Assembly: GCF_900105965.1 (NCBI RefSeq)
Contig: NZ_FNTV01000001.1
Location: 3,968,001-4,032,000 of the forward strand
Source: Arthrobacter alpinus
GTDB taxonomy: Bacteria; Actinomycetota; Actinomycetes; Actinomycetales; Micrococcaceae
Length of the DNA stretch: 64,000 nt
Reading direction: 5' to 3'
The position numbers were made by a program, and so were the translations under genes. The notes under the pieces are model-generated. The model searched no databases. It saw only the letters and a program-made list of their open reading frames with translations, and had not been told where the DNA came from. Positions 23,169 through 32,889 of the stretch are shown here, in pieces; the first letter of the stretch is position 1; every line of letters begins with the position of its first letter.

Positions 23169-23477
23169 ATGGCGGGACAAAAAATCCGCATCCGGCTGAA
23201 GTCATATGACCACGAGGTTATTGATGTTTCAGCCCGGAAGATCGTTGAGACGGTCACGCGCGCAGGCGCAACGGTAGTAGGCCCTGTGCCGCTGCCCACC
23301 GAGAAGAACATTTACTGCGTAATTCGTTCACCTCACAAGTACAAGGACAGCCGCGAGCACTTTGAAATGCGCACGCACAAGCGTCTAATCGACATCATCG
23401 ATCCCACGCCGAAGGCAGTTGATTCGCTTATGCGTCTCGACCTGCCGGCCGACGTGAACATCGAAATCAAACTGTAG
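23169..23477 (+). CDS. rpsJ: 30S ribosomal protein S10
   Basis: S10 is a 30S head protein that also serves as NusE in antitermination complexes. The 102 residues begin [19 protein letters not shown], and contain [21 protein letters not shown] and [23 protein letters not shown]. The start at 23169 gives the family N-terminus; AGGAAAGAG lies upstream, and the 11-codon extension to 23136 is not conserved. First gene of the eleven-gene S10 operon that runs to rpsQ. Confidence 0.98.
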   Translation: MAGQKIRIRLKSYDHEVIDVSARKIVETVTRAGATVVGPVPLPTEKNIYCVIRSPHKYKDSREHFEMRTHKRLIDIIDPTPKAVDSLMRLDLPADVNIEIKL

Positions 23478-23494
23478 GGAGGTGCTGAGAAACT

Positions 23495-24145
23495 ATGACC
23501 GCGACCCGAAACACTAAGGGCATCCTGGGCACGAAGCTCGGCATGACCCAGGTCTGGGACGAGAACAACTTGCTTGTTCCCGTAACCGTCGTCCAGGCCG
23601 ACTCCAACGTCATCACCCAGCTGCGCAACGCAGAGGTAGATGGCTATGTAGCGATCCAGATCGGCTACGGCCAGATCGATCCTCGTAAGGTAACCAAGCC
23701 CTTGGCTGGTCACTTCGCAAAGGCAGGCGTCACGCCTCGCCGCCACGTCGTCGAGCTGCGCACCGAAGATGCTGACACCTACACCCTCGGCCAGGAGCTC
23801 TCCGTTGAGATCTTCGAAGCCGGCCAGAAGGTCGACGTCGTCGGCACTTCAAAGGGTAAGGGCTTCGCCGGTGTCATGAAGCGTCACGGCTTCAAGGGTG
23901 CTCCGGCCTCGCACGGTGCACACAAGAACCACCGCAAGCCCGGTTCCATCGGTGGCGCGTCCACCCCTGGCCGCGTTTTCAAGGGTATGCGCATGGCAGG
24001 CCGTATGGGTGCCGAGCGCGTAACCACCATGAACCTCACGGTTCACGGTGTTGACGCCGAGAAGTCGCTGCTGCTGATCAAGGGTGCCGTCCCCGGCGCC
24101 CGCGGCCAGGTCGTATTCGTACGCGCCGCCGTGAAGGGAGCATAA
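23495..24145 (+). CDS. rplC: 50S ribosomal protein L3
   Basis: L3 is an early-assembly protein whose loop reaches the peptidyl transferase centre. The 216 residues begin [21 protein letters not shown] and include the central extension [18 protein letters not shown] and [14 protein letters not shown], with the Gln that is often methylated replaced in this region by the usual actinobacterial sequence. GGGAGG precedes the ATG. It lies 17 bases after rpsJ. Confidence 0.97.
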   Translation: MTATRNTKGILGTKLGMTQVWDENNLLVPVTVVQADSNVITQLRNAEVDGYVAIQIGYGQIDPRKVTKPLAGHFAKAGVTPRRHVVELRTEDADTYTLGQELSVEIFEAGQKVDVVGTSKGKGFAGVMKRHGFKGAPASHGAHKNHRKPGSIGGASTPGRVFKGMRMAGRMGAERVTTMNLTVHGVDAEKSLLLIKGAVPGARGQVVFVRAAVKGA

Positions 24146-24149
24146 GTAA

Positions 24150-24986
24150 ATGACTACTGTCAAAGTAGATCTGCCCGCAGAGATCTTCGACGTACAGACC
24201 AACGTGCCGCTGTTGCACCAGGTTGTCGTAGCTCAGCTCGCTGCCGCCCGTCAGGGTACCCACAAGACCAAGACCCGCGCCGAAGTTTCTGGTGCAGGCC
24301 GTAAGCCGCATGCACAGAAGGGTACCGGCCGCGCCCGTCAGGGTTCTATCCGCGCCCCTCACATGACCGGCGGTGGCGTTGTCCACGGTCCGACCCCTCG
24401 CGATTACAGCCAGCGCACGCCCAAGAAGATGAAGGCTGCAGCTCTCCGCGGCGCCCTCTCTGACCGCGCACGCAACGGCCGCATTCACGTTATCGCTGAA
24501 TTGGTTTCCGGCACCACGCCGTCCACCAAGGCTGCAAAGGCTGTTTTGGCCGCCGTTACAACTCGCAGGAACCTGCTGGTTGTCATCGAGCGCGCCAACG
24601 ACGCCACTGCACTGAGCGTACGTAACATCACCAACCTTCACGTTCTGTACGTTGACCAGCTCAACACCTATGACGTGCTCGTTTCTGATGACATCGTCTT
24701 CACCAAGGCTGCCTACGACGTTTTCGTCTCGGGCCGTGCCGCTGCTGAGGCTTTCGCTTCCAGCATGCTGCTGGTTGAGGACTTGGTTTCCGAAGATGCA
24801 GCTGATGACGCCGAAGGCACCATCAAGGGCAACAAGGACTCCATGAAGTACCACGTGCCTGGTTCACGCTGGTACGACGCCACTGTGGCCGAGGTTTGGT
24901 TCTCAACGGTTGAGGAAGCCAAGGCCGCTGGCTTTGTTCCCGCCGGTGGCGAAGCTGCCCAGACTATTGAGGAGGACGCCAAGTGA
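24150..24986 (+). CDS. rplD: 50S ribosomal protein L4 with extra C-terminal module
   Basis: L4 lines the exit tunnel with its extended loop. Residues 1 to about 193 are a normal L4: [20 protein letters not shown] and [16 protein letters not shown] form the loop, and the fold ends near [14 protein letters not shown]4 is usually 200-220 residues; this one has 278. After an acidic linker (about 205-222, [16 protein letters not shown]) comes a compact module at 223-266 with [20 protein letters not shown], and [12 protein letters not shown]. That motif order is known to me from C-terminal modules of secreted nucleases and from proteins labelled sunset domain in NCBI naming (memory, unchecked); the Cys often found before IKGN is Thr here. 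The end overlaps rplW by GTGA. Confidence 0.95.
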   Translation: MTTVKVDLPAEIFDVQTNVPLLHQVVVAQLAAARQGTHKTKTRAEVSGAGRKPHAQKGTGRARQGSIRAPHMTGGGVVHGPTPRDYSQRTPKKMKAAALRGALSDRARNGRIHVIAELVSGTTPSTKAAKAVLAAVTTRRNLLVVIERANDATALSVRNITNLHVLYVDQLNTYDVLVSDDIVFTKAAYDVFVSGRAAAEAFASSMLLVEDLVSEDAADDAEGTIKGNKDSMKYHVPGSRWYDATVAEVWFSTVEEAKAAGFVPAGGEAAQTIEEDAK

Positions 24987-25288
24987 GCGCCGTCACAATC
25001 AAGGATCCGCGCGACGTAGTGCTTGCACCCGTCGTCTCGGAAAAGAGCTACGGCTTGATCGACGAAGGTAAGTACACCTTCTTGGTTGACCCTCGCTCGA
25101 ACAAGACCGAGATCAAGCTGGCCGTGGAGAAGATTTTCTCCGTCAAGGTCGACACGATCAACACCATCAACCGTGCCGGTAAGCGCAAGCGCACCAAGTT
25201 CGGATGGGGACAGCGTAAGAGCACCAAGCGCGCAATTGTCTCCCTCCGCGAGGGCACGATCGACATCTTCGGCGGTCCGCTTTCATAA
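24983..25288 (+). CDS. rplW: 50S ribosomal protein L23
   Basis: L23 sits at the tunnel exit and docks trigger factor and the signal recognition particle. The 101 residues contain [18 protein letters not shown], the strand [22 protein letters not shown] and [26 protein letters not shown]. Its GTG start overlaps the stop of rplD by four bases, so it is translationally coupled to L4. GGAGGAC is just upstream, inside rplD. Confidence 0.97.
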   Translation: MSAVTIKDPRDVVLAPVVSEKSYGLIDEGKYTFLVDPRSNKTEIKLAVEKIFSVKVDTINTINRAGKRKRTKFGWGQRKSTKRAIVSLREGTIDIFGGPLS

Positions 25289-25318
25289 GCGGAGACCACT
25301 TTAACGAGGAAATAAACT

Positions 25319-26158
25319 ATGGGAATCCGTAAATACAAGCCGACAACCCCGGGCCGTCGCGGCTCGAGCGTTGCCGACTTCACAGAAATCACGCGGTCGA
25401 CTCCGGAGAAGTCTCTGGTTCGTCCCCTGCCCAAAAAGGGTGGCCGTAACAACACCGGTCGTATCACGACTCGTCACAAGGGTGGTGGCCACAAGCGCCA
25501 GTACCGCCTGATTGACTTCCGTCGTCACGACAAGGATGGCGTAAACGCACGCGTTGCTGAGATCGAATACGATCCCAACCGCACCGCTCGCATTGCCCTC
25601 CTGCACTACGTTGATGGCACCAAGCGTTACATCATCGCACCGAACAAGCTCAGCCAGGGAGACTTCGTAGAAGCCGGCCCCGCAGCTGATATCAAGCCTG
25701 GCAACAACCTTCCGTTGCGCAACATCCCCGTGGGTACTGTTATCCACGCTGTGGAGCTGCGTCCCGGTGGCGGTGCCAAGATGGCTCGTTCGGCTGGTGC
25801 TTCGGTTCAGCTCGTCGCCAAGGAAGGCAAGTTCGCCCAGCTGCGTCTGCCCTCCGGCGAAATCCGCAACGTTGATGCGCGCTGCCGCGCGACCATCGGC
25901 GAAGTTGGCAACGCTGAGCAGTCCAACATCAACTGGGGTAAGGCTGGCCGTATGCGCTGGAAGGGCGTACGCCCGACCGTCCGCGGTGTTGTCATGAACC
26001 CGGTCGATCACCCGCATGGTGGTGGTGAAGGTAAGACCTCCGGTGGACGTCACCCGGTTAACCCGAACGGTAAGCGTGAAGGCCGTACCCGCCGTCCCAA
26101 CAAAGAGAGCGACAAGCTGATTGTTCGTCGCCGCCGTACTGGCAAGAACAAGCGATAG
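25319..26158 (+). CDS. rplB: 50S ribosomal protein L2
   Basis: L2 bridges the subunits and is needed for peptidyl transfer. The 279 residues begin [17 protein letters not shown] and contain [18 protein letters not shown], the OB and SH3-like domains, and the invariant C-terminal [21 protein letters not shown] region with the key histidine. The end is Arg/Lys-rich ([10 protein letters not shown]). AACGAGG lies upstream of the ATG. Normal length. Confidence 0.98.
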   Translation: MGIRKYKPTTPGRRGSSVADFTEITRSTPEKSLVRPLPKKGGRNNTGRITTRHKGGGHKRQYRLIDFRRHDKDGVNARVAEIEYDPNRTARIALLHYVDGTKRYIIAPNKLSQGDFVEAGPAADIKPGNNLPLRNIPVGTVIHAVELRPGGGAKMARSAGASVQLVAKEGKFAQLRLPSGEIRNVDARCRATIGEVGNAEQSNINWGKAGRMRWKGVRPTVRGVVMNPVDHPHGGGEGKTSGGRHPVNPNGKREGRTRRPNKESDKLIVRRRRTGKNKR

Positions 26159-26170
26159 GAGCCTGGAGAC

Positions 26171-26452
26171 ATGCCACGTAGCCTGAAGAAGGGTCCCTTC
26201 GTTGACCAGCACCTCTTTGTAAAGGTAGCTCGGGAGAACGAAAATGGAACCAAGAACGTAATTAAGACCTGGTCCCGCCGCTCGATGATCGTCCCCGATA
26301 TGTTGGGTCACACGATCGCCGTGCACGATGGTCGCAAGCACATCCCCGTGTTTGTAACCGAGTCGATGGTCGGGCACAAGCTCGGCGAATTCGCCCTCAC
26401 GCGGACATTCCGCGGCCATGTTAAGGACGACCGTAAGGGCAAGCGCCGCTAG
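26171..26452 (+). CDS. rpsS: 30S ribosomal protein S19
   Basis: S19 pairs with S13 in the 30S head and contacts the A-site finger. The 93 residues begin [16 protein letters not shown] and contain [45 protein letters not shown]. It is 12 bases from rplB, with AGGAG overlapping the rplB stop. Length and motifs are standard. Confidence 0.98.
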   Translation: MPRSLKKGPFVDQHLFVKVARENENGTKNVIKTWSRRSMIVPDMLGHTIAVHDGRKHIPVFVTESMVGHKLGEFALTRTFRGHVKDDRKGKRR

Positions 26453-26490
26453 GCGCCTGCATTTACGGCTAAGACGAGAGAGAGATAGCA

Positions 26491-26856
26491 ATGGAAGCCA
26501 AGGCAAGTGCGCGTCATCTGCGCGTAACGCCTATGAAGGCCCGGCGCGTCGTCAACCTGATTCGTGGCAAGCAGGCGAATGAGGCATTGGCGATTTTGAA
26601 GTTTGCCCCACAGGCAGCTTCGGAGCCGGTATTCAAGGTAGTCCAGTCCGCAGTGGCTAACGCCCGCGTTCTGGCAGATCGCGACAGCATCGCGTTCAAC
26701 GAGAACGATCTGTACATCAGCGAGATCTTCGTTGATGAAGGCCCCACCATGAAGCGGTTCCAGCCGCGAGCACAGGGCCGTGCATTCCAGATCAAGAAGC
26801 GCACCAGCCACGTCACAGTGGTTGTTGCGACACCCGAGAAAGAGGAGGCTCGCTAA
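26491..26856 (+). CDS. rplV: 50S ribosomal protein L22
   Basis: L22 lines the exit tunnel with a long hairpin and is a macrolide-resistance site. The 121 residues begin [20 protein letters not shown] and contain [16 protein letters not shown], the [24 protein letters not shown] strand and the hairpin [18 protein letters not shown]. The macrolide-related hairpin looks wild type. The ribosome binding site is weak (GAGAGAGA), so coupling from rpsS may help. The next gene starts immediately after its stop. Confidence 0.97.
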   Translation: MEAKASARHLRVTPMKARRVVNLIRGKQANEALAILKFAPQAASEPVFKVVQSAVANARVLADRDSIAFNENDLYISEIFVDEGPTMKRFQPRAQGRAFQIKKRTSHVTVVVATPEKEEAR

Positions 26857-27696
26857 GTGGGACAGAAAGTAAACCCGCACGGGTTCCGTCTCGGGATCAC
26901 CACGGACCACCGTTCACACTGGTTCGCGGACAGCAACAAGCCCGGTCAGCGCTACAAGGACTTCGTAAAAGAAGACATCCAGATCCGCGCACTCATGTCC
27001 ACGGGCATGGACCGCGCCGGTATTTCCAAGGTTGAGATCGAGCGCACCCGTGACCGTGTACGTGTGGATATCCACACCGCACGCCCCGGTATTGTTATCG
27101 GTCGTCGTGGAGCAGAAGCAGACCGCATTCGCGGCGAGCTCGAAAAGCTCACCGGCAAGCAGGTTCAGCTGAACATCTTGGAAGTCAAGAACCCGGAAGC
27201 TGACGCTCAGCTCGTTGCCCAGGGCATCGCTGAGCAGCTGACTTCACGTGTGGCTTTCCGCCGCGCAATGAAGAAGGCCATGCAGTCCGCACAGCGCACC
27301 GGCAGCGTCAAGGGCATCCGTGTCGCTTGTGCTGGTCGCTTGGGTGGCGCTGAAATGTCACGCACCGAGTTCTACCGCGAAGGTCGTGTGCCCCTGCACA
27401 CCCTGCGTGCCAACATCGATTACGGCTTCTTCGAAGCCAAGACCGTGTTCGGCCGTATTGGTGTCAAGGTCTGGATCTACAAGGGCGATGTCACGAGCAA
27501 GGAACTGGCTGCTCAGGCAGCTGCTGCTCCTGCACGTGGCCGTGGCCCGCGCCGTGACGGCGATGACCGCGGAAACCGCGGCCCTCGCGCCGGTGGCGAC
27601 CGTCGTCGTAACGACCGTCCTGAGCGCACCGAGGCTGCTGCCGCGGTTGAGGCTCCTGTAGCTGCAGCTCCGGCAGCAGAAGGAGGAGAGGCTTAA
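26857..27696 (+). CDS. rpsC: 30S ribosomal protein S3 with RG-rich tail
   Basis: S3 forms part of the mRNA entry channel. Residues 1-205 are the usual S3: [22 protein letters not shown] domain [14 protein letters not shown], and C-domain [31 protein letters not shown]. After WIYKGDV a tail of about 70 residues carries [20 protein letters not shown] and [11 protein letters not shown], then an Ala/Glu-rich end; E. coli S3 stops at 233. The GTG start follows the rplV stop directly, with AGAGGAGG upstream. The RG-rich tail resembles flexible RNA-binding tails; its use is unknown. Confidence 0.97.
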   Translation: MGQKVNPHGFRLGITTDHRSHWFADSNKPGQRYKDFVKEDIQIRALMSTGMDRAGISKVEIERTRDRVRVDIHTARPGIVIGRRGAEADRIRGELEKLTGKQVQLNILEVKNPEADAQLVAQGIAEQLTSRVAFRRAMKKAMQSAQRTGSVKGIRVACAGRLGGAEMSRTEFYREGRVPLHTLRANIDYGFFEAKTVFGRIGVKVWIYKGDVTSKELAAQAAAAPARGRGPRRDGDDRGNRGPRAGGDRRRNDRPERTEAAAAVEAPVAAAPAAEGGEA

Positions 27697-28113
27697 ATGC
27701 TTATCCCACGTCGAGTAAAGCACCGCAAGCAGCACCACCCGGGTCGTTCCGGGCAGGCTACTGGCGGCACCACGGTTTCGTTTGGTGAGTGGGGCATTCA
27801 GGCTCTTTCGCCGGCATACGTAACCAACCGTCAGATCGAGTCCGCTCGTATCGCCATGACTCGTCACATCAAGCGTGGCGGAAAGGTGTGGATCAACATC
27901 TACCCTGACCGTCCCTTGACGAAGAAGCCTGCCGAAACCCGCATGGGTTCCGGTAAGGGTTCACCCGAGTGGTGGATTGCAAATGTCAAGCCGGGTCGTG
28001 TTCTCTTCGAACTCTCCGGTGTATCAGAAGAGGTAGCACGCGAGGCATTGCGCCTGGCAATCCACAAGCTGCCGTTGAAAGCACGCATTGTGCGTCGCGA
28101 AGGTGGTGAGTAG
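27697..28113 (+). CDS. rplP: 50S ribosomal protein L16
   Basis: L16 helps place the A-site tRNA. The 138 residues begin [20 protein letters not shown] and contain [49 protein letters not shown], and [22 protein letters not shown]. It follows rpsC with no gap; AGGAGGAG lies at the rpsC end. Normal length. Confidence 0.98.
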   Translation: MLIPRRVKHRKQHHPGRSGQATGGTTVSFGEWGIQALSPAYVTNRQIESARIAMTRHIKRGGKVWINIYPDRPLTKKPAETRMGSGKGSPEWWIANVKPGRVLFELSGVSEEVAREALRLAIHKLPLKARIVRREGGE

Positions 28114-28115
28114 AG

Positions 28116-28439
28116 ATGTCAATTGGTTCCAAGGAACTTGCCCCTGCACAGCTTGATGGGTTCGACAATGCACGTCTTGTTGAAGAACTCCGTAAGGCTA
28201 AGGAAGAACTGTTCAACTTGCGCTTCCAGTCGGCTACCGGCCAGCTGGAAGGCCACGGTCGCCTGCGCGTTGTAAAGCGCGACATCGCCCGTATCTACAC
28301 AGTATTGCGTGAGCGCGAGCTGGGCATTCGCCCGGACGTCGTTGCCGCAGCACCCGTGGAGAAGGCCTCCAAGAAGGCTGACAAGGAAGCCAAGAAGGCC
28401 TCCAAGAAGGCTGAAACATCCGAGGAGGACGCCAAGTGA
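28116..28439 (+). CDS. rpmC: 50S ribosomal protein L29 with Lys/Ala-rich tail
   Basis: L29 lies beside L23 at the tunnel exit. The typical helical hairpin covers residues 1-70 ([43 protein letters not shown]). E. coli L29 has 63 residues; this has 107 because of a tail with repeated [18 protein letters not shown] sequence. It starts two bases after rplP and overlaps rpsQ by GTGA. Such tails are known in several actinobacterial L29 proteins; its role is unknown. Confidence 0.96.
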   Translation: MSIGSKELAPAQLDGFDNARLVEELRKAKEELFNLRFQSATGQLEGHGRLRVVKRDIARIYTVLRERELGIRPDVVAAAPVEKASKKADKEAKKASKKAETSEEDAK

Positions 28440-28732
28440 GCGATTCTGTAAACAACACCGAAACTGGCGCGGAGACTGTTGTCCGTAACGAGCGCAAGAA
28501 ACTGCGCGGTTACGTTGTCTCCGACAAGATGGATAAGACCATCGTTGTTGAGGTTGAAGACCGCGTAAAGCATGCTCTTTACGGTAAGGTTCTTCGCCGC
28601 AACAAGAAGATCAAGGCTCACGATGAAGAGAACAGCGCCGGCATCGGCGACCTGGTCGTCATCAGCGAGACCCGCCCGCTCTCCGCAACCAAGCGTTTCC
28701 GCCTGGTTGAGATCGTAGAGAAGGCTAAGTAA
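28436..28732 (+). CDS. rpsQ: 30S ribosomal protein S17
   Basis: S17 is an OB-fold protein of the 30S body. The 98 residues include [56 protein letters not shown] and [17 protein letters not shown]. The GTG start overlaps rpmC by four bases, with GAGGAG upstream. It has about 20 extra N-terminal residues relative to E. coli. Last gene of the S10 cluster; a terminator follows. Confidence 0.97.
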   Translation: MSDSVNNTETGAETVVRNERKKLRGYVVSDKMDKTIVVEVEDRVKHALYGKVLRRNKKIKAHDEENSAGIGDLVVISETRPLSATKRFRLVEIVEKAK

Positions 28733-29214
28733 GCACTTCTGCCATTTGGTTGAAACTGTGAACTAAAACGTTGGGCCCATTACCGCAAGGTGATGGGCCC
28801 AACGTCGTTTAACGCCCGACGTCGGTGGTCCTGACTCGCTGAAGCCGGCAGTCACATGATCGGGCACGAATGTGTGCCCCAGCTAACGCGTTTGGTAGGA
28901 CGGCGGCGTAACTTGTGGTATCGGCGTCGTGCTAGGATTGTTTATTGCTGCGCTTTTTCTGTGCGACCGTCTACGGTTGCGGCAGTTGAGTGCGCAATTT
29001 ACTCGTAAATGTCTCGTGCCACTTCAAACTGCCCTCCAGAGCGTGAAAATCTTCACGCACATGACTGGAGCGGAAAGTGCAGTTGGCATGAAACGTTTAG
29101 GCGTGTTTTGGCAAAATCCAGGCACGTCGAGAGACATCCCGAACAATACGTTCCGCAAGGCTTATCCATAGATAGCTTATGGCCAAGAACCGGCGCGACG
29201 AACAGGAGATACTA
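28733..29214 (+). other. rpsQ-rplN intergenic region
   Basis: These 482 bases hold the terminator above, a double-hairpin unit at 28862-28932 (GGGCAC/GTGCCC, then AGCTAAC, then GACGGCGGCG/CGGCGTCGT with one mismatch and one wobble), and a presumed new promoter: TAGGAT at 28933-28938 is the best -10-like hexamer, but no good -35 lies at normal spacing. The rest looks like a long rplN leader. No gene is seen; an 80-codon frame at 28929-29171 lacks family features. Confidence 0.5.
28768..28805 (+). terminator. Terminator after rpsQ
   Basis: ACGTTGGGCCCAT (28768-28780) pairs with ATGGGCCCAACGT (28793-28805), followed by CGTTT. It separates the S10 operon from the spc operon. Confidence 0.85.
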
Positions 29215-29583
29215 GTGATTCAGCAGGAGTCGCGGCTTAAGATCGCCGACAACACGGGGGCCAAGGAAATCTTGACCATCCGCGTTCTCGGTGGATCTGG
29301 GCGCCGCTACGCAGGCATCGGTGACACCATTGTCGCCACCGTCAAGGATGCAATTCCCGGCGGTAACGTAAAGAAGGGTGACGTCGTCAAGGCTGTCATC
29401 GTTCGTACCAAGAAGGAACGCCGCCGTGCGGATGGTTCCTACATCAAGTTCGATGAGAATGCAGCTGTCATTCTCAAAGCTGACGGGGACCCCCGCGGTA
29501 CCCGTATCTTCGGCCCGGTTGGCCGTGAACTTCGTGACAAGAAGTTCATGAAGATCATCTCGTTGGCTCCGGAGGTGCTGTAA
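29215..29583 (+). CDS. rplN: 50S ribosomal protein L14
   Basis: L14 binds 23S rRNA and forms an inter-subunit bridge. The 122 residues begin [19 protein letters not shown] and include [38 protein letters not shown] and [23 protein letters not shown]. The GTG at 29215 is chosen: AGGAG sits 6 bases before it and it gives the standard 122-residue length; an ATG 36 bases upstream has no ribosome binding site. First gene of the spc cluster. Confidence 0.97.
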   Translation: MIQQESRLKIADNTGAKEILTIRVLGGSGRRYAGIGDTIVATVKDAIPGGNVKKGDVVKAVIVRTKKERRRADGSYIKFDENAAVILKADGDPRGTRIFGPVGRELRDKKFMKIISLAPEVL

Positions 29584-29586
29584 CTT

Positions 29587-29949
29587 ATGGCAAAGATCAA
29601 GAAGGGTGACCTGGTTCAGGTCATCACAGGCGCCAAGGCAGAACGTGGCGGCGACCGTGGCAAGCAGGGCAAGGTCCTGAAGGTCTACACCGAAACCAAC
29701 CGCGTGTTGGTAGAGGGCGTAAACCGCGTCACCAAGCACACCAAAGCCGGTCAGACGGAACGTGGCACCAACACTGGTGGCATCGAAATCGTCGAAGCAC
29801 CTATTCACATCTCCAACGTTGCTGTAGTGGACCCGTCCACGAAGAAGCCGACCCGCGTTGGCTACCGCATCGAAACCGTTGAGCGCGATGGCCGCGAGCG
29901 TCAAGTACGTATTCGCTTCGCCAAGACCTCGGGGAAGGATCTGGCATGA
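29587..29949 (+). CDS. rplX: 50S ribosomal protein L24
   Basis: L24 is an assembly initiator near the tunnel exit. The 120 residues begin [21 protein letters not shown] with the KOW motif ([25 protein letters not shown]), then [30 protein letters not shown]. Three bases separate it from rplN and its stop overlaps the rplE start (ATGA). Standard length. Confidence 0.97.
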   Translation: MAKIKKGDLVQVITGAKAERGGDRGKQGKVLKVYTETNRVLVEGVNRVTKHTKAGQTERGTNTGGIEIVEAPIHISNVAVVDPSTKKPTRVGYRIETVERDGRERQVRIRFAKTSGKDLA

Positions 29950-30530
29950 GCGCCGCAGTCGCAGAGAACACACCCAAGATCACACCTCGCCTGAAGAGCC
30001 GCTACGCAGCGGAAATCAAGGCTGGTTTGGTTGAGGAGTTCAAGTACTCAAACGTCAACCAGGTTCCGCGCTTGGTCAAGGTCGTTGTCAACATGGGTGT
30101 TGGAGATGCCGCTAAGGACTCCAAGCTCATCGACCACGCCGTCCGTGACCTCACCGCCATCACCGGTCAGAAGCCTCAGGTAACTAAGGCTCGCAAGTCC
30201 ATCGCACAGTTCAAGCTGCGCGAAGGCATGCCGATCGGTTGCCACGCAACTCTGCGTGGAGATCGCATGTGGGAATTCCTGGACCGCTTGGTCACACTGG
30301 CACTGCCCCGTATCCGCGACTTCCGCGGCCTCAGTGGCAAGCAGTTTGACGGCAACGGAAACTACACCTTCGGTCTGACCGAACAGGTTATGTTCCACGA
30401 GATCGACCAGGATTCCATCGACCGCCCCCGCGGTATGGACATCACCGTCGTGACCACAGCCAAGACCGATGACGAAGGCCGCGCGCTGCTCAAGGCGCTT
30501 GGCTTCCCGTTTAAATCCGAAGATAAATAA
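29946..30530 (+). CDS. rplE: 50S ribosomal protein L5
   Basis: L5 binds 5S rRNA and contacts P-site tRNA. The 194 residues include [46 protein letters not shown] and the tail [14 protein letters not shown]. Its ATG overlaps the rplX stop. Many actinobacteria have an rpsN-type S14 gene next; here the next gene is rpsH after a 103-base gap, so S14 must be encoded elsewhere. Confidence 0.97.
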   Translation: MSAAVAENTPKITPRLKSRYAAEIKAGLVEEFKYSNVNQVPRLVKVVVNMGVGDAAKDSKLIDHAVRDLTAITGQKPQVTKARKSIAQFKLREGMPIGCHATLRGDRMWEFLDRLVTLALPRIRDFRGLSGKQFDGNGNYTFGLTEQVMFHEIDQDSIDRPRGMDITVVTTAKTDDEGRALLKALGFPFKSEDK

Positions 30531-30633
30531 TCTACGTAACAGGTCCGTTTTGCGGGTGAACCGCGTTGAAATCTAATTTTCACGCCGTGGCACCACGCGA
30601 AGGAAACCGTTACGAGGAAGGGCAAGCGCCCAA

Positions 30634-31032
30634 ATGACAATGACAGATCCTGTCGCAGACATGCTTACGCGTCTGCGCAACGCAAACTCGGCACACCACG
30701 ACACCGTGTCCATGCCGTTTAGCAAGCTTAAAGGCCACATCGCCGACATCCTCAAGGCACAGGGTTACATCTCTGCCTGGAAGGTTGAAGACGCTGAGGT
30801 TGGCAAGAAGCTGACCATCGACTTGAAGTACGGTCCCGCACGTGAGCGTTCAATCGCTGGCCTGCGCCGTATCTCCAAGCCCGGACTGCGCGTTTACGCA
30901 AAGTCCACGAACCTCCCCAACGTTTTGGGTGGTTTGGGTGTCGCTATCCTGTCGACGTCTTCAGGTCTTTTGACCGACCGTCAGGCTGCCAAGAAGGGCG
31001 TGGGTGGGGAAGTCCTCGCCTACGTCTGGTAG
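30634..31032 (+). CDS. rpsH: 30S ribosomal protein S8
   Basis: S8 is a primary 16S rRNA binder and, in E. coli, the translational repressor of the spc operon. The 132 residues begin [21 protein letters not shown] and end with [26 protein letters not shown]. The C-terminal STSxG motif and length are standard. GAGGAAGGG lies 16-24 bases upstream; the 103-base gap before it has no gene. Confidence 0.97.
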   Translation: MTMTDPVADMLTRLRNANSAHHDTVSMPFSKLKGHIADILKAQGYISAWKVEDAEVGKKLTIDLKYGPARERSIAGLRRISKPGLRVYAKSTNLPNVLGGLGVAILSTSSGLLTDRQAAKKGVGGEVLAYVW

Positions 31033-31055
31033 TAGAGAGAGAAGGGAAAGAACTT

Positions 31056-31592
31056 ATGTCACGTATTGGACGTCTCCCCATCTCCGTGCCTGCCGGCGTT
31101 GAGGTCAAGATTGAAGACAGCCTTGTTTCCGTCAAGGGCCCGAAGGGAACGCTGGAATTGAACATTTCCAGCCCCATCACGGCTGCTCTCGAAGAGAACA
31201 CCATCACGGTTAGCCGCCCCAACGATGAGCGCAACTCGCGTTCACTCCACGGCCTTACCCGTACCCTCATTGACAACCTGATCATCGGTGTCACTGCTGG
31301 CTACGAGAAGAAGCTGGAAATTGTTGGTACCGGTTACCGCGTAGTTGCCAAGGGTAAGGACCTGGAGTTCGCTCTGGGCTTCAGCCACCCGGTCCTCATT
31401 GAGGCACCCGAAGGCATCACACTGGCAGTGGAGAGCCCCACAAAGCTCTCTGTGTCAGGTATTAGCAAGCAGCAGGTGGGCGAAGTTGCTGCCAACATCC
31501 GCAAGCTGCGCAAGCCCGACCCGTACAAGGGTAAGGGCGTTCGCTACGCTGGCGAGATCATCCGCCGCAAGGTCGGAAAGGCTGGTAAGTAA
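31056..31592 (+). CDS. rplF: 50S ribosomal protein L6
   Basis: L6 lies beside the sarcin-ricin loop. The 178 residues begin [20 protein letters not shown] and contain [28 protein letters not shown], and the C-terminal signature [32 protein letters not shown] precedes the ATG. Normal length; it lies two bases from rplR. Confidence 0.98.
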   Translation: MSRIGRLPISVPAGVEVKIEDSLVSVKGPKGTLELNISSPITAALEENTITVSRPNDERNSRSLHGLTRTLIDNLIIGVTAGYEKKLEIVGTGYRVVAKGKDLEFALGFSHPVLIEAPEGITLAVESPTKLSVSGISKQQVGEVAANIRKLRKPDPYKGKGVRYAGEIIRRKVGKAGK

Positions 31593-31594
31593 CC

Positions 31595-31966
31595 ATGGCA
31601 CTATCCGTACGAGGAAAGTCCAAGGCCGCAGCACGCGGCCGTCGTCACCTGCGAGTTCGCAAGCGCGTCAGCGGAACGACTGTGCGTCCGCGGCTGGTCG
31701 TCAACCGTTCAGCTCGCCACGTATTTGTTCAGGTCATCGATGATACCCAGGGTCTGACCCTGGTGTCTGCATCGACCCTGGAAGCAGACATGCGCGCATT
31801 TGACGGTGACAAGACCGCCAAGGCAAAGCGCATTGGTGAGCTCGTTGCCGAGCGCGCCAAGGCTGCAGGCATCGAAGCTGTTGTCTTCGACCGTGGCGGT
31901 AACCGCTACCACGGCCGTGTCGCAGCTATTGCTGACGGCGCACGTGAAGGCGGTCTGGCACTGTGA
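31595..31966 (+). CDS. rplR: 50S ribosomal protein L18
   Basis: L18 carries 5S rRNA into the central protuberance with L5. The 123 residues begin [20 protein letters not shown] and contain [23 protein letters not shown] and [24 protein letters not shown]. It is two bases from rplF and its stop overlaps an upstream GTG of rpsE (GTGA). Confidence 0.97.
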   Translation: MALSVRGKSKAAARGRRHLRVRKRVSGTTVRPRLVVNRSARHVFVQVIDDTQGLTLVSASTLEADMRAFDGDKTAKAKRIGELVAERAKAAGIEAVVFDRGGNRYHGRVAAIADGAREGGLAL

Positions 31967-31992
31967 CCGAAAACATCAACAAGGAGAACACT

Positions 31993-32676
31993 GTGTCAGA
32001 AGCAACTGCAGCTGACTCTGCAGCCGCGAAGACCGAAACTGCTGCAGGCGCCGATGGCGCTCGTGGCCGTGGCGGTCGCGACGGTGCTCGTGGAGGCCGC
32101 GAAGGCGGTCGCGACGGCGGCCGTGGCCGCGGTGGTCGTGACGGTGGACGCGAGGCTGAGAAGAGCCAGTTCATCGAGCGCGTTGTCAACATCAACCGCG
32201 TTGCCAAGGTTGTCAAGGGTGGTCGTCGCTTCAGCTTCACCGCACTGGTAATCGTCGGCGACGGCAACGGTCTGGTTGGCGTCGGCTACGGCAAGGCTAA
32301 GGAAGTTCCTGCCGCTATCGCCAAGGGTGTTGAAGAAGCTAAGAAGTCCTTCTTCCGCGTCCCCATGATCGGCAAGACCATCCCGCACCGCGTACAGGGT
32401 GAGGCCGCCGCAGGCGTCGTCATGCTGCGCCCGGCTGCTGCTGGTACCGGTGTTATTGCCGGTGGCCCGGTTCGTGCGATCTTGGAATGCGTTGGCATCC
32501 ACGACGTGCTGTCCAAGTCACTCGGTTCCTCAAACGCCATCAACATTGTTCACGCAACTGTTGCTGCTTTGAAGGGCCTGGAAGATCCCAAGGCTGTTGC
32601 GGCTCGCCGTGGCCTGCCTTTGGACGAAGTTGCTCCGGCTGTGCTGTTGCGCAACATGCAAAAGGCAGGTCTGTAA
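31993..32676 (+). CDS. rpsE: 30S ribosomal protein S5 with RGG-rich N-terminus
   Basis: S5 helps form the mRNA entry channel and affects fidelity. The core begins near residue 55 ([22 protein letters not shown]) and runs through [19 protein letters not shown] to the end; it is standard. Residues 23-53 are an RGG-type run ([20 protein letters not shown]). Two starts are possible: a GTG at 31963 overlapping rplR, and this GTG at 31993 with AAGGAG 6 bases upstream; the second is preferred and gives 227 residues. The RG tail parallels that of S3. Confidence 0.93.
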   Translation: MSEATAADSAAAKTETAAGADGARGRGGRDGARGGREGGRDGGRGRGGRDGGREAEKSQFIERVVNINRVAKVVKGGRRFSFTALVIVGDGNGLVGVGYGKAKEVPAAIAKGVEEAKKSFFRVPMIGKTIPHRVQGEAAAGVVMLRPAAAGTGVIAGGPVRAILECVGIHDVLSKSLGSSNAINIVHATVAALKGLEDPKAVAARRGLPLDEVAPAVLLRNMQKAGL

Positions 32677-32888
32677 TGACTACACCGAAGAATGTTCAGG
32701 TTTCCGAGAACAAGCTGGAAATCACTCAGGTTAGGGGCGTCGTTGGCGCCAAGCAGTTCCAGAAGGATACCCTTCGTTCACTGGGTCTGAAGCGTATCGG
32801 TCACACTGTTGTCCGCACCGCTGATGCAGTGACCGTAGGCATGGTCAACACGGTTCCGCACCTGATCACGGTTGAGGAGACGAAGTAA
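32676..32888 (+). CDS. rpmD: 50S ribosomal protein L30
   Basis: The 70-residue L30 ([21 protein letters not shown], then [19 protein letters not shown] and [14 protein letters not shown]) starts at an ATG overlapping the rpsE stop by one base (TAATG), implying coupling. Length is a little over the usual 60 because of the N-terminus. Frame extension further upstream lies inside rpsE and is not used. Confidence 0.97.
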   Translation: MTTPKNVQVSENKLEITQVRGVVGAKQFQKDTLRSLGLKRIGHTVVRTADAVTVGMVNTVPHLITVEETK

Positions 32889-32889
32889 A

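Noticed and set aside
22714..23205. 163-codon minus-strand frame upstream of rpsJ
   Set aside because: Overlaps the MFS start and rpsJ, no recognisable features, composition of an untranslated control region.
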